Under the pieces are notes generated by a model. That model worked only from the letters and a program-made list of their open reading frames with translations. It was not told the DNA's origin and searched no databases. Shown here piece by piece: positions 54,758 to 63,563 of a stretch of DNA of 64,000 bases. Numbering within the stretch: the stretch's first letter is position 1; every line of letters starts with the position of its first letter. The DNA is from Niveibacterium terrae (lineage in GTDB: Bacteria > Pseudomonadota > Gammaproteobacteria > Burkholderiales > Rhodocyclaceae): NCBI RefSeq assembly GCF_048213115.1, contig NZ_CP172404.1, forward strand, positions 744,001 through 808,000. The letters are read 5' to 3'. The position numbers and the translations under genes are program-made.

Positions 54758-55372
54758 ATGGCGATTCTCGATAAAAGCGGTGTCCTGAACCGGGTCTGCC
54801 CCGAAAACCCGATCGTGATCGAACTGGGCTGTGGCCCGAGCAAGCTCGATCCCGGGGCGATCGGCGTCGATGTGCTGGATTTTCCGTGCGTCGATCTGGT
54901 CGGCGACATCTTCGAGGCGCTGGCCGCGCTGCCTGACGCCTCGGTCCGCAGCTGTCGCTCCTCGCACTTTCTCGAACACGTCGCCGATCTTGGGCGGCTG
55001 ATCGACGAGATCGAACGTGTGCTGGTGCCCGGCGGCGAGATGATCGCGACCGTGCCGCATTTCTCGAACCCGTATTTCTATTCCGATCCAACCCATAGCC
55101 GGTTCTTCGGCCTGTATTCGATGAGCTATTTCGCGACCGACGACCTGCTGCGCCGCAAAGTGCCCCTCTATGGCCGGGAGCCTGCGCTCGCGCTCGAAGC
55201 CGTCCATCTGGGTTTCAACTCGCCTTTCCCGGTGCGCGGGCTGATCAAGCGCGCGATCGGCCGGGCGTTGAACCTCTGCACCTTCGTCCAGGAGTTCTGG
55301 GAGGAGAACCTCTGTTATCTGATCCCGTGCTATGAGTTGACCTACCGGCTCCGCAGGATTCCGCGCGGATGA
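54758..55372 (+). CDS. Class I SAM-dependent methyltransferase
   Basis: 204 residues. SAM motif I IVIELGCGPSKLDPGAIGVD, the acidic loop VDLVGDIFEALAALPD, and a post-II motif RSSHFLEHVADLGRLIDEIE followed by VLVPGGEMIATVPHFSNPYF. This resembles methyltransferases of polysaccharide clusters. A TATACT hexamer near 54719 may be a -10 box. Its stop overlaps the next ATG (ATGA), tying it to the flippase gene. Likely modifies a sugar of the surface glycan; acceptor not known. Confidence 0.82.
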   Translation: MAILDKSGVLNRVCPENPIVIELGCGPSKLDPGAIGVDVLDFPCVDLVGDIFEALAALPDASVRSCRSSHFLEHVADLGRLIDEIERVLVPGGEMIATVPHFSNPYFYSDPTHSRFFGLYSMSYFATDDLLRRKVPLYGREPALALEAVHLGFNSPFPVRGLIKRAIGRALNLCTFVQEFWEENLCYLIPCYELTYRLRRIPRG

Positions 55373-56784
55373 GCGTTCGCGCGAGCCTCGCCTATTTCGT
55401 CACGCGCGGCGCCTCCGGCGCGCTGGCGGTCGTGACCGTGTCGCTGTTCGCGCGCCTGCTCGGTCCCGCCGCCTATGCCCACTGGGCTCTGGCGGTCACG
55501 GTCAGCGCCTTCATCGCCGGCGTGCTGATCCAGCCTCTGAACGCGAGCCTCGCGCGCTTTCTGCCCCGGCCCGGTTTCGAGTCGCTGCCGGCGACTCTGG
55601 GCCGCGCGATGCTGATCGCGGCGCTGCCTGCTCTGCCTCTGGCCGCGCTGCTCGAATGGATCGCGCCGGTCTGGCTGCCGGCCGGGATCGCGTTCGCGGC
55701 GCTGCTGCTGGGTCTGACCCAGGGCTTTTTCGACTTCTCGGCGCAGTTCCTGTCCTCGACCTTGCAGGCCCGCCGCTACGGCCGGCTCTACATCCTCAAG
55801 TCGGTGTTGGCGCTGGGCCTGGGCGTCGCGGCGTTAAAGCTCGGCTGCGGCGTCTGGGGCGTCGTCGGCGCGATGGTCGCGAGCTATCTCGCTGCCTGCG
55901 CGATCAGCGCGCCCGATGCGTGGAAGAGCGTCTGGCGTGGGCGCTTCTCGCTGCGCGAACTCGCCGCGGTGCGCGACTACGCGCTGCCGACCGGCGTTGC
56001 GCTGGCGACCGGTTTCCTGCTGCAGTGGAGTGACCGGCTGATCCTCGCCGCCCATGTCCCGGCCGCCGAGCTGGGCGCCTACAGCGCGGCCGGCGATCTG
56101 GCCCTGCAAGGGATGGGACTCTTGTTCAGCGCCTTTCACCTCGCCTGGTTTCCGCGCCTGATCGCGGCCTGGGAGAGGGATCGCGGCGAAGTCGGGCCGA
56201 TGTTCGCGCGCTATCTGCAGCTGACCGCGGCCGTGATGCTGCCCGCCGCGCTCGGCTTCGTGCTGGTCGCGCCGGATCTGTCCCAGGCCCTGCTGGGCGG
56301 CGCTTTCCGCCGCGACGCGGCGAGCGTGATGCCGTGGTTTGCGCTGGCCGCGCTGCTCGCCGGGCTGCGCTGCTATGTCATCGACGTGCAGTTGAACCTG
56401 ACCCAGAGGATGAAGACTCTGGGTCTGATCGTCGGCGCCAGCGCGCTGCTGTCGGTCGCGCTGAACCTGTGGGCGGCGCCGCGCTACGGCATCCTCGGCG
56501 CGGCCCGCGTCGCGGCGCTGGTCCAGGGCGTGGGCTGTCTGATGAGCTTCGCCGCCGGGCGCGGCGTGCTCAAGCTCGGCCTGCCGCGGCGCGATGTGCT
56601 GGCGCTGACGCTCGCGCTGGCCGCGATGGCCGCGGCGCTGGCGCTGCTGCCCGAAGGCGGCTGGCTGGCCCTTGGGCTTCGCGTTGCGGTCGGCGCCCTT
56701 GTCTATGCCGGGGTGGCGCTGCTTGCGAATCTCGCCGGCGCGCGCGATCTCGTACTGAGCCGGCTGGGGAAGGGGAGGGCATGA
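55369..56784 (+). CDS. Polysaccharide flippase (Wzx-like, MOP superfamily)
   Basis: 471 residues with about 12-14 membrane helices. The N-terminal SLFARLLGPAAYAHWALAVT is the typical Wzx/PST start. It probably flips undecaprenyl-linked glycan to the periplasm for the upstream oligosaccharyltransferase. Overlaps both neighbours by four bases (ATGA), which indicates tight translational coupling. Very GC- and alanine-rich. Confidence 0.85.
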   Translation: MSVRASLAYFVTRGASGALAVVTVSLFARLLGPAAYAHWALAVTVSAFIAGVLIQPLNASLARFLPRPGFESLPATLGRAMLIAALPALPLAALLEWIAPVWLPAGIAFAALLLGLTQGFFDFSAQFLSSTLQARRYGRLYILKSVLALGLGVAALKLGCGVWGVVGAMVASYLAACAISAPDAWKSVWRGRFSLRELAAVRDYALPTGVALATGFLLQWSDRLILAAHVPAAELGAYSAAGDLALQGMGLLFSAFHLAWFPRLIAAWERDRGEVGPMFARYLQLTAAVMLPAALGFVLVAPDLSQALLGGAFRRDAASVMPWFALAALLAGLRCYVIDVQLNLTQRMKTLGLIVGASALLSVALNLWAAPRYGILGAARVAALVQGVGCLMSFAAGRGVLKLGLPRRDVLALTLALAAMAAALALLPEGGWLALGLRVAVGALVYAGVALLANLAGARDLVLSRLGKGRA

Positions 56785-57788
56785 AGGCTTTGAAACTCCG
56801 CGCCTTCACCCAGGGTTCGAGCGTTCCGTCCGCGCGCTTCCGGGTTCGCCAGTACCTGCCCCAGCTCGAAGCGGCGGGCATCGCGCTGAGCGAGTCGGCT
56901 GCGCGCTTCGGCAGCTATCCGCGGACACGCGGTCTGGGGCGTCTGCCCTGGCTCGCCGCGACGCTCGCCGAGCGCAGCCTGGCGGCGCTCAAAGGCAATG
57001 AGGCCGACCTGGTGCTGTTCCAGCGCGAGATGGTCTCGACGCTCTACGCGCCCGAGCGTCTGTGCCGGGTTCCCGCTGTGCTCGATGTCGATGATGCGAT
57101 CTGGCTGACCCAGAGGCGGGGCGCCGTCGACAAACTCGCTGCGCGCTGCCGCCTCGTGCTGTGCGGCAATGCCTATATCGCCGAACATTTCTCGGCGCTG
57201 GCGCCGGTCACCGTGCTGCCGACCGGAGTCGATACCGGGCGCTGGACGCCCGGCGAGTCCGAGGCGAGGCCGGTGATCGTCTGGTCGGGGAGCGCCGGCG
57301 GACTACCCTATCTGTATGAGCTCGAAGACGCTTTGTCCGCCGTTTTCGAAGCCGTTCCCGAGGCGCGGCTGCGTGTGGTCTGCAACGCGCCTCCCCGCTT
57401 CGCGAAGCTTGCCGCGGACAAGCTCGAATTCGTGCCCTGGTCCGCCGAGGGCGAGGTTGCCGCGGTGCGGGGGGGCTGCGTCGGAGTGATGCCGATGCCG
57501 GATACGCCCTGGACGCGTGGCAAGTGCAGTTTCAAGATGTTGACCTATCTCGCCTGCGCGGTGCCGGCGGTCGCGTCCCCATGGGGCATGAACGCCGAAG
57601 TGATCGCCGGCGGCGGGGCGCTCGCTGCGGCGACCCCGGCGGCCTGGGCCGAGGCTCTGGTGACGCTGCTGCGCGATCGCGACCGCGCCCGCGCGCTCGG
57701 TCGTACCGGACGCGTTCAGGTCGAGGCGAAATATGCGGCGGCGCTGATCGGCCGCCAGTTGGCTGAAGGGCTCAGATCCTGCCTGTAG
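56781..57788 (+). CDS. Glycosyltransferase, group 1 (GT4-like)
   Basis: 335 residues with a GT-B layout. The N-terminal domain includes SVPSARFRVRQYLPQLEAAG and a LVLFQREMVSTLYAPE strand. The C-terminal domain contains VTVLPTGVDTGRW, VIVWSGSAGGLPYLYELEDA and CSFKMLTYLACAVPAVASPW, the usual nucleotide-sugar site with E/K replacement. Start overlaps the flippase stop and has GGGAGGG upstream. Sugar donor unknown. Confidence 0.85.
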   Translation: MKALKLRAFTQGSSVPSARFRVRQYLPQLEAAGIALSESAARFGSYPRTRGLGRLPWLAATLAERSLAALKGNEADLVLFQREMVSTLYAPERLCRVPAVLDVDDAIWLTQRRGAVDKLAARCRLVLCGNAYIAEHFSALAPVTVLPTGVDTGRWTPGESEARPVIVWSGSAGGLPYLYELEDALSAVFEAVPEARLRVVCNAPPRFAKLAADKLEFVPWSAEGEVAAVRGGCVGVMPMPDTPWTRGKCSFKMLTYLACAVPAVASPWGMNAEVIAGGGALAAATPAAWAEALVTLLRDRDRARALGRTGRVQVEAKYAAALIGRQLAEGLRSCL

Positions 57789-57817
57789 CGGGAACGAGTC
57801 CGGAAGAGGAGTCTATC

Positions 57818-60800
57818 GTGAGCGAAAAAGCTGATTGGCGCCGTGTCGTGGCGAGGCCACCCGTTCGCTGGGGCCTGGCCACGATCGCGGCGGTCTTCGC
57901 ATCTCTGGTGGTGCTGGCCTGGATTCTGCCCGCCGCGCTGCGCGGGACCGTCGAACGTTCGCTCGGCGAAGAGCTGGGGCGCACCGTCCATGTCGAGCGC
58001 CTGGGCTTCAACCCGCTGACCTTGAGCGCATCGCTCGAAGGCTTGCGGGTCGACGGACGGGGCAAGGAGGCGCCGCTGCTCGAAGTTGCGAGCCTGCGCG
58101 TGCGCCTCTCGCTGTCCTCGCTGTGGCGCCGCGCCGTGATCATCCCGGCCTTGAAGCTGGAGAGGCCTCGTCTCAATCTCGTCAGGCTCGCCGACAACCG
58201 CTACAACTTCAGCGACATCGTCGACAGGCTCAGAGCCAAGCCCTCTTCGGGGGCGTCGACCCGTTTCGCGCTCCACAACTTCGAGCTGGTCGACGGCTTC
58301 ATCGCTTTCGACGACAAGCCTCTGGCGCAGAGCCACAAGGTCGAGGCGCTGCGGATCGGCATCCCGGTGCTGTCGAGCATCCCGACCGACATCGCGGTCT
58401 TCGTCCAGCCCGAGCTGTCTGCCCGGATCGATGGTGCGGCTTTCGCGCTGGGCGGCAACGCCCGACCTTTTCTCGCGGTGCCGGAAGCGGCGCTGGCGAT
58501 CCGGCTCGCGCCGGTCGATCTGAAGCCGCTCGTCGGCTATCTGCCCTTCAAACCCGCGATTTCGCTGGTCGAGGGCAAGCTCGCCACCGACCTCGCGCTG
58601 CGCTTCCATCGAGCGCCCGGCCAGCCGGCCGCTTTGCAGCTGTCGGGGCGAATCGAGGCGCTGGACTGGAAGCTCGTCGGGCGGGATGGCGAGCCCCTGG
58701 CGGGTTTTGGTCGCTTCGCGCTCGATCTGAAGGAGTTCGACCCGGCCGCGCACAAGGCCTTGATCAACAGCGTTGCGCTTGAGAGGGCGGATCTGGATGT
58801 CGCGCGCGACGACCAGGGGCGCGTGCGCTTGCAGGACGAGATCGAGGCCAGCCTCGCCGGCTTCGCGGGCGAACGCAAACCGGCGGCGAAAGCGGAGAAG
58901 AAGGACAAGGATCCCGTCTGGAGCTGGAAGGTGGAGCAGATCCGTCTTGCGGCGGTGAGCCTGCACCTGGCCGACGGCAGCGTCAGCCCGGCCTTCGCGG
59001 CGACGCTCTCGGTGCTCGACGCCGAGCTCAAGGGCCTGTCCTGCGACCCCGCGAAGCCGGCTACGCTCAAGCTCGCGCTCGGCGGCGACCAGGGCGAGGC
59101 CGCGCGCGCCGAAGCGCGCTTCACGATGGCCCCCTTCGCCTGGCGGGGCAAGATCGAACTCAAGGACATCCAGCCTTCCCGTGCCGCGGGCTATCTGAAT
59201 CGCGTCCTGCCCGAGCTGCTCGTCGAGGGCGGCAAAGTCTCGGCCAGCCTGCCGCTGAAGATCGCGACGGGCGCGGATGGTTTCGACTTCGCGCTCGACG
59301 ATGCGCGTCTCAGCATCGAGTCGCCCGAACTCAGGCGCCGCGCCGACAAGGCAGCCTTCTTCTCTGCGGACAGCATCGAGCTCGCTTCGCTCAGTGCCGA
59401 TTCGGCGCAGCGAAGCGTCAGGCTCGGTTCGCTCAAGCTCGTCTCGCCCAGCCTTTCGGTGAAGCGCAACGCGCGTGGCGAGATCGACCTCGCCTCGCTG
59501 CTGCCGGCAGACAAAACGGACAAGGCGGGCAAGGCTTCGGCGAAGAAGGCATCGGCTGCGCCCTGGCGTTTCGCGCTCGGCGAGGCCTCGGTCGAGGCGG
59601 GTTCGCTGCGCATGGAGGACCAGAGCCGCAAGCCGGCTCTGAAGCTCGCGCTCCATCCGCTGGCCCTGACAGTCAGGGATTTCGTCAGCGATGGCCACGC
59701 GCCGATGGACATCGCGCTGAAGACGGGCTGGAACAAGGGCGGCCAGCTCGCGCTGCAAGGCAAGCTGACGCCCCAGCCGCTCGTCGCGCGCTTCGCGGTC
59801 GATGGCAAACGCCTCGATATCGTGCCGCTGATCGCGCAGGCGACCGAGCGCTACGATGAAATTTCGGTGACCCGGGCCCGGCTCGACGCGCACGGCGATC
59901 TCGCCATCGACCTCTCCCGCGTCGGCAAGCCCAAGGTGAGCTACAAGGGCCAGCTGGGCGTGTCCGATTTCGCATCGATCGATCTGATCAACGACACCGA
60001 CTTCGTGCGCTGGCGCCAGTTCGCGCTGAGCCGTATCGATGCGAAGCTGAACCCGACTTCGCTCGCGGTCGGCGATGTCGTTCTCAGCGGCCTGCAGACC
60101 CGGCTGATCCTCGATTCCCAGGGACGGCTGAACCTGCGCGAAGTCACGCGCGAGCAGGATGGCGAAGCTCTGGTTGCGCCGCCCGTCAAGGCTGCGCCCG
60201 GCGCGCTGTCGGCGAGCGCCAAGCCTGGCGTGACGGTCGCTCCGGCCCCGGTCCTGCCGCCGATCCGCATCGGTCGGATCCGCCTCTCCGGAGCCGACAT
60301 CCGCTATAGCGACCGCTTCGTCAAACCGAACTTCGACGCGAATCTGCTCGGCGTCCAGGGCACGCTGAGCGGGCTTGCCAGCGACACGCGCGAGATCGCG
60401 AAGCTGCAGCTGACCGGCTCTGTCGATGGCAGCGCGCCGCTCGCGATCGACGGTGAACTCGCCCCCTTCCGCAATGATCGCTACCTGGATCTGAAGGCGA
60501 GCGTCAAGGGCTACGAGATGAGCGCGCTGTCCGCCTATTCCGGCAAGTACGTCGGCTACGGCATCGAGAAGGGCAAGCTCTCGATGGATCTGGGCTACCA
60601 GATCGTCGATCGCAAGCTGACGGCCCGGAACCGGGTCTTCCTCGATCAGCTGACCCTCGGCGACAAGGTGGATAGCCCCGATGCGACCAAGTTGCCGGTC
60701 AAGTTTGCGCTGTCGCTGCTGAAGAACCGCCGCGGCGAGATCGATGTCAATCTGCCCGTCTCGGGGACGCTCGACGACCCTCAGTTCTCGGTCGGCGGCA

Positions 60801-61447
60801 TCATCTGGAAGATGATCGGCAACTTCTTCGCGAAGATCGTCACTGCGCCTTTCTCCTTCCTGTCCGGAGAGGACGGCGATGCCGAGCTCTCCAGCGTGCC
60901 TTTCGCGGCCGGCACCCAGCGCCTGGGGCCGGAAGCGCTCAAGCGGGTCGAGACGGTCGCGAAGGCACTGCTCGACCGACCGGCGCTGGCGCTCGAACTG
61001 ACCGGCCGCGCTGATCCTAAGGTCGATCTGGACGGCCTGCGCCGCGAAAGCCTGCAGCGTAAACTCCGGACCGAGAAGCTCAGGCTGATGGCCAAGGAGG
61101 GCGAATCGGGCGGCTCCATCGACGAGATCACGATCTCGGCCAACGAGTATCCGGAGCTCTTGGAGCGCGTCTATAAGGGCGAGAAGTTCGAAGGCAAGCC
61201 GCGCAATCTGCTCGGCCTCGCGAAGAGCCTGCCGGTCGCCGAGATGGAGAGGCTGCTGATTGCGCATGCGCCGGTCAAGGAGGCGGAAGTGCGCGCGTTG
61301 GCCCAGGGCCGGGCGTCCATCGTCAAGAACGCGCTGCTCGAAAAGGGCGTGCCGCCCGAGCAGCTCTTCGTGCTCTCGCCCAAACTCGGCGCCGAGCCGG
61401 ACAAGGCCGGCGCCAGCGCGCTGCAGGTCGATCTGTCGCTGCGATGA
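57818..61447 (+). CDS. DUF748 domain protein (AsmA-like, large envelope protein)
   Basis: 1209 residues. One N-terminal membrane helix (about 18-38, WGLATIAAVFASLVVLAWIL) is followed by repeated AsmA/DUF748-like beta repeats facing the periplasm (for example VHVERLGFNPLTLSASLEGL and RIGRIRLSGADIRYSDRF). The C-terminal segment is weakly similar to OmpA-type peptidoglycan binding, around QRLGPEALKRVETVAKALL. Proteins of this fold are linked to lipid transport and outer-membrane homeostasis; the DUF748 branch itself is uncharacterised. GTG start with AGAGGAG. Transcribed after the glycan cluster and 29 bases from it. Confidence 0.85.
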   Translation: MSEKADWRRVVARPPVRWGLATIAAVFASLVVLAWILPAALRGTVERSLGEELGRTVHVERLGFNPLTLSASLEGLRVDGRGKEAPLLEVASLRVRLSLSSLWRRAVIIPALKLERPRLNLVRLADNRYNFSDIVDRLRAKPSSGASTRFALHNFELVDGFIAFDDKPLAQSHKVEALRIGIPVLSSIPTDIAVFVQPELSARIDGAAFALGGNARPFLAVPEAALAIRLAPVDLKPLVGYLPFKPAISLVEGKLATDLALRFHRAPGQPAALQLSGRIEALDWKLVGRDGEPLAGFGRFALDLKEFDPAAHKALINSVALERADLDVARDDQGRVRLQDEIEASLAGFAGERKPAAKAEKKDKDPVWSWKVEQIRLAAVSLHLADGSVSPAFAATLSVLDAELKGLSCDPAKPATLKLALGGDQGEAARAEARFTMAPFAWRGKIELKDIQPSRAAGYLNRVLPELLVEGGKVSASLPLKIATGADGFDFALDDARLSIESPELRRRADKAAFFSADSIELASLSADSAQRSVRLGSLKLVSPSLSVKRNARGEIDLASLLPADKTDKAGKASAKKASAAPWRFALGEASVEAGSLRMEDQSRKPALKLALHPLALTVRDFVSDGHAPMDIALKTGWNKGGQLALQGKLTPQPLVARFAVDGKRLDIVPLIAQATERYDEISVTRARLDAHGDLAIDLSRVGKPKVSYKGQLGVSDFASIDLINDTDFVRWRQFALSRIDAKLNPTSLAVGDVVLSGLQTRLILDSQGRLNLREVTREQDGEALVAPPVKAAPGALSASAKPGVTVAPAPVLPPIRIGRIRLSGADIRYSDRFVKPNFDANLLGVQGTLSGLASDTREIAKLQLTGSVDGSAPLAIDGELAPFRNDRYLDLKASVKGYEMSALSAYSGKYVGYGIEKGKLSMDLGYQIVDRKLTARNRVFLDQLTLGDKVDSPDATKLPVKFALSLLKNRRGEIDVNLPVSGTLDDPQFSVGGIIWKMIGNFFAKIVTAPFSFLSGEDGDAELSSVPFAAGTQRLGPEALKRVETVAKALLDRPALALELTGRADPKVDLDGLRRESLQRKLRTEKLRLMAKEGESGGSIDEITISANEYPELLERVYKGEKFEGKPRNLLGLAKSLPVAEMERLLIAHAPVKEAEVRALAQGRASIVKNALLEKGVPPEQLFVLSPKLGAEPDKAGASALQVDLSLR

Positions 61448-61490
61448 GAGACGCCCTCTCCCCAACCCTCCCCCAGCGGGGGAGGGGGCA
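61448..61490. repeat. REP-like GC-rich palindrome after the DUF748 gene
   Basis: Perfect nine-base inverted repeat CCCTCCCCC-AGC-GGGGGAGGG (61466-61486) in a CCTCTCCCCAACCCTCCCCC context. Similar sequences are scattered in many proteobacterial genomes. It may also end transcription of the upstream gene, but no T run follows. The rest up to 61687 holds no gene I can support. Confidence 0.6.
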
Positions 61491-61687
61491 GGGCGGGGGG
61501 TGTGGGCGAGGAACAGGATGATGGCTTACGGGCCTGATCGACCCGATGCGGCGATGGCCTTGTTATCGGGAGGGGTATTCGTCATCATGGCGGCAGTAAG
61601 GGCCATCAAACCCTTTTAGGCGGGGGCGTGCCGGGGGCGTCATTTTGATAAATAGGCCAACAATCATCGCCTTAACTGAGAATTGGC

Positions 61688-61694
61688 GTTAGGT
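61688..61694 (+). other. Integron core-site-like GTTAGGT at the array's left edge
   Basis: GTTAGGT fits the GTTRRRY crossover core used by integron integrases and lies eight bases before the ATG of the Imm50-type gene. Upstream is TTAACT-GAGAATTGGC, resembling the inner box of attC sites, and a GGCCAAC (61655-61661). Too short and irregular to call a full attC. Confidence 0.35.
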
Positions 61695-61702
61695 GTCCGT
61701 AA

Positions 61703-62035
61703 ATGCTGAAAAACTCAAACGCAGTGACGAACCACTTCGGCTACTGGCCAGAGTTTTGTGATGCACGCATTGAATCTGTTAGCTATGCCTTGCCAGGAAG
61801 CGTTGAGCTGACACTCTTCTACATTGATGCCAGCCAAAGAAAGAGCGCTCATATTGCGTTGCGGTTCCATGGGGTAACCGAACTCAAACTCAATGATCTA
61901 TGCAATGAAAACGTGGTCGATGAACTAATTTTCGAACAGGGAAAGGTAATGACGGTTAGTATCGTTTCTGCATACGGTTTGTTCGGGCGATTCTCCTGCG
62001 TTGATGCCGAAGTCGCATATGTCGAGCTTGCCTGA
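61703..62035 (+). CDS. Imm50-type immunity protein
   Basis: 110 residues. It matches the Imm50 pattern well: HFGYWPEFCDARIESVSY near the start, then HIALRFHGVTELKLNDLCNE and SAYGLFGRFSCVDAEVAYVE at the end. Imm50 proteins are thought to neutralise toxins of contact-dependent or type VI systems. No toxin gene is adjacent, so it would be an orphan immunity gene. Lower GC than the core genes. It sits between a GTTAGGT core site and an attC-like site, as expected for a gene cassette. Confidence 0.7.
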   Translation: MLKNSNAVTNHFGYWPEFCDARIESVSYALPGSVELTLFYIDASQRKSAHIALRFHGVTELKLNDLCNENVVDELIFEQGKVMTVSIVSAYGLFGRFSCVDAEVAYVELA

Positions 62036-62046
62036 TCGTGCAATCA

Positions 62047-62119
62047 GTCTGACACCAAACAGCTGCGCAGCTTGGTTCCGTCCGCTGCGCTCCAGTGCCT
62101 GTTACTTTTGACGTTAGAA
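62047..62119. repeat. attC-like site (cassette recombination site)
   Basis: 73 bp starting GTCTGAC and ending GTTAGAA (one mismatch each to RYYYAAC and GTTRRRY). Imperfectly palindromic in between: CAGCTGCGCAGC pairs with GCTGCGC-T-CCAG around a short loop. It begins 11 bases after the Imm50-type gene and ends five bases before the next ATG. Confidence 0.5.
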
Positions 62120-62124
62120 AACAG

Positions 62125-62424
62125 ATGACTGAAGAATCTGAGACGATCTTCGGTAAGCGCATTTTGGTTGGGCTTACGTACCTTGATTATGACGGAAACG
62201 TTGATAGTCAACTCCAGCTATACGGTCCTATCACACGGCTCTCCGAGAATACGCTGTGGTTTCTACGGTCTGACAAAGGTGAGGAATTTTCAATTCCCTT
62301 CGATGGCGAGCTTGAAACGGCAGATCCCGAGGCAGTCTATACGCTCAAGAGCACGGGAGAAACCGTCAAAAATGTCGACTTCCTTTCGTCTTGGACGATC
62401 CGACCGCCTAACCATGACTGCTAG
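62125..62424 (+). CDS. Small cassette-type protein of unknown function
   Basis: 99 residues from the ATG giving MTEESETIFGKRILVGLTYL. Predicted mostly beta strands, with the end TGETVKNVDFLSSWTI. Proteins of this look are common beside polymorphic toxins and in gene cassettes, but I recognise no named family; an immunity-like role is only a guess. Little ribosome site is visible. Low GC. The 3' end overlaps the start of the next attC-like site. Confidence 0.6.
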   Translation: MTEESETIFGKRILVGLTYLDYDGNVDSQLQLYGPITRLSENTLWFLRSDKGEEFSIPFDGELETADPEAVYTLKSTGETVKNVDFLSSWTIRPPNHDC

Positions 62425-62513
62425 CCAGTCCGTTATCGGCAAGGGAATGACCCTGCTGCCTAGATGGATTGCAAACAAGCGGCGCGCTGCGTACGGTTGG
62501 GCTTGAGTTAGAT
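62406..62513. repeat. attC-like site
   Basis: 108 bp bounded by perfect core sites GCCTAAC (62406-62412, RYYYAAC) and GTTAGAT (62507-62513, GTTRRRY). The central part carries the self-complementary GCGGCGCGCTGC. The left box overlaps the last codons of the preceding gene, which is common in cassettes. Confidence 0.5.
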
Positions 62514-62597
62514 CAAAATGATTGAAAGCAAGACCTGTCCGTCGGGTTCCCTCTCACGACTTTTTGCGCGAGGTCCGCTCGAATGATGGGTTGGGCC
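62514..62597. other. Cassette-junction remnant
   Basis: Contains GTTGGGC (62590-62596), which reads GCCCAAC on the minus strand, one base after the stop of the minus-strand gene. A hairpin CTCACGAC-TTTTT-GCGCGAG lies beside it, and CATTCGAGCGGAC on the minus strand resembles an attC outer box. No complete second core is visible, so this may be a truncated attC where oppositely oriented cassettes meet. Confidence 0.35.
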
Positions 62598-63560
62598 TCA
62601 TGTCGTTGAACGAAAGAGCGCGGTTAGTTTTTTGTACATGGCTTTGTCGCAGAAGTCTTCCATGCCAACCATTTGGAGCAGCGCCTTCACTTGAGCGTCG
62701 CTCCGGTGCTCGTATGCAAGAAGCCTTTCAAGCTGATGTCGGGGAAGATGCTGATCCAGGTATTGGTACGGATTGACGGATTTTGGCGCGTGGGAAATTA
62801 TCAAATTCCACGTGTGCTTCTTCTGTAGTCCTTCGTATAGGCGTTTGTACTCGAAGTAAGGATGAAGAACGCCAGCATACGCGTCCAAGACTGCGCCTTT
62901 ATGCCACGCATAGAAACGTTGCACATGTTTCCGATACTCGGAAAAGAGCTCATAGACGTCAATCTCTTCCGAGCCGCCGTCAATATATTGGCGTGCGCCT
63001 GAGGTCCAGCCATCCCATTGCAGCAACTCGCTTTTCGTAACTCTGAATCTCGCCTGATGCGTTTTCGACTTAGCCTCGGTTTGGATCACCCAATTGGCCT
63101 GCGCGACACGCCAGTGCGTGTTGTAGTTTCTCAGGCATTGGAGGAAATCGTGCAACCCGGGTGACGAAAAGGTTTCCTTTAGCCGATCGCTGTATCCGGT
63201 AATCGGCGTCTTGCGTTGAAAGTTGCGTGCATGGTCGACTAGAGCCATGAGAGCCGACGTGCAATGGAACAGTTTCTTCTTTACCGCTCGTGTGTGACCT
63301 TCTGCTTCATTCGCATTGGCTTGATGCCAGAAGCTTGGATTCTTGCTGCGGTCACCGAAGAGGCAAATCTCATCGAGAAGGTCCGTTATGCTAGTATTGA
63401 AAATCCAAAGCGAGTCTTCAAGATCTTGTAACGCTCTCCACAGGCTGCCTCCCTGTGTTTCTTCGATTGCTGCAATCGCATCGGAAAAATTATTGAATAT
63501 GGCGGTCTCAATATCATTCCGAGACCACGGATGCGGAAGCGTGTCAAGATAGCGGCTCAT
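62598..63560 (-). CDS. Unknown protein in the cassette-like region
   Basis: About 320 residues from the ATG giving MSRYLDTLPHPWSRND, predicted helical and soluble with many aromatic residues. I recognise no family. Recognisable stretches include CLRNYNTHWRVAQANWVIQ and YEHRSDAQVKALLQMVGME. The ATG lies three bases after GTTGAGC on its own strand, and the stop lies one base before GCCCAAC; that spacing is typical of a gene filling a cassette. Orientation is opposite to the two genes on the left. Low GC. Confidence 0.7.
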   Translation of the reverse strand: MSRYLDTLPHPWSRNDIETAIFNNFSDAIAAIEETQGGSLWRALQDLEDSLWIFNTSITDLLDEICLFGDRSKNPSFWHQANANEAEGHTRAVKKKLFHCTSALMALVDHARNFQRKTPITGYSDRLKETFSSPGLHDFLQCLRNYNTHWRVAQANWVIQTEAKSKTHQARFRVTKSELLQWDGWTSGARQYIDGGSEEIDVYELFSEYRKHVQRFYAWHKGAVLDAYAGVLHPYFEYKRLYEGLQKKHTWNLIISHAPKSVNPYQYLDQHLPRHQLERLLAYEHRSDAQVKALLQMVGMEDFCDKAMYKKLTALFRSTT

Positions 63561-63563
63561 GAG

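Noticed and set aside
57716..61465. 1249-codon minus-strand open frame over the DUF748 gene
   Set aside because: Mirror of the high-GC coding strand, with Arg/Asp/Gln-rich composition and no domain; the plus strand has a start with ribosome site and a membrane helix.
61518..61619. 33-codon frame starting MMAYGPDRPD
   Set aside because: Modest ribosome site but very short, next to a REP-like palindrome, and of no recognisable kind.
62520..62588. 22-codon ORF MIESKTCPSG in the cassette junction
   Set aside because: Too short, no ribosome site, overlaps attC-like debris.
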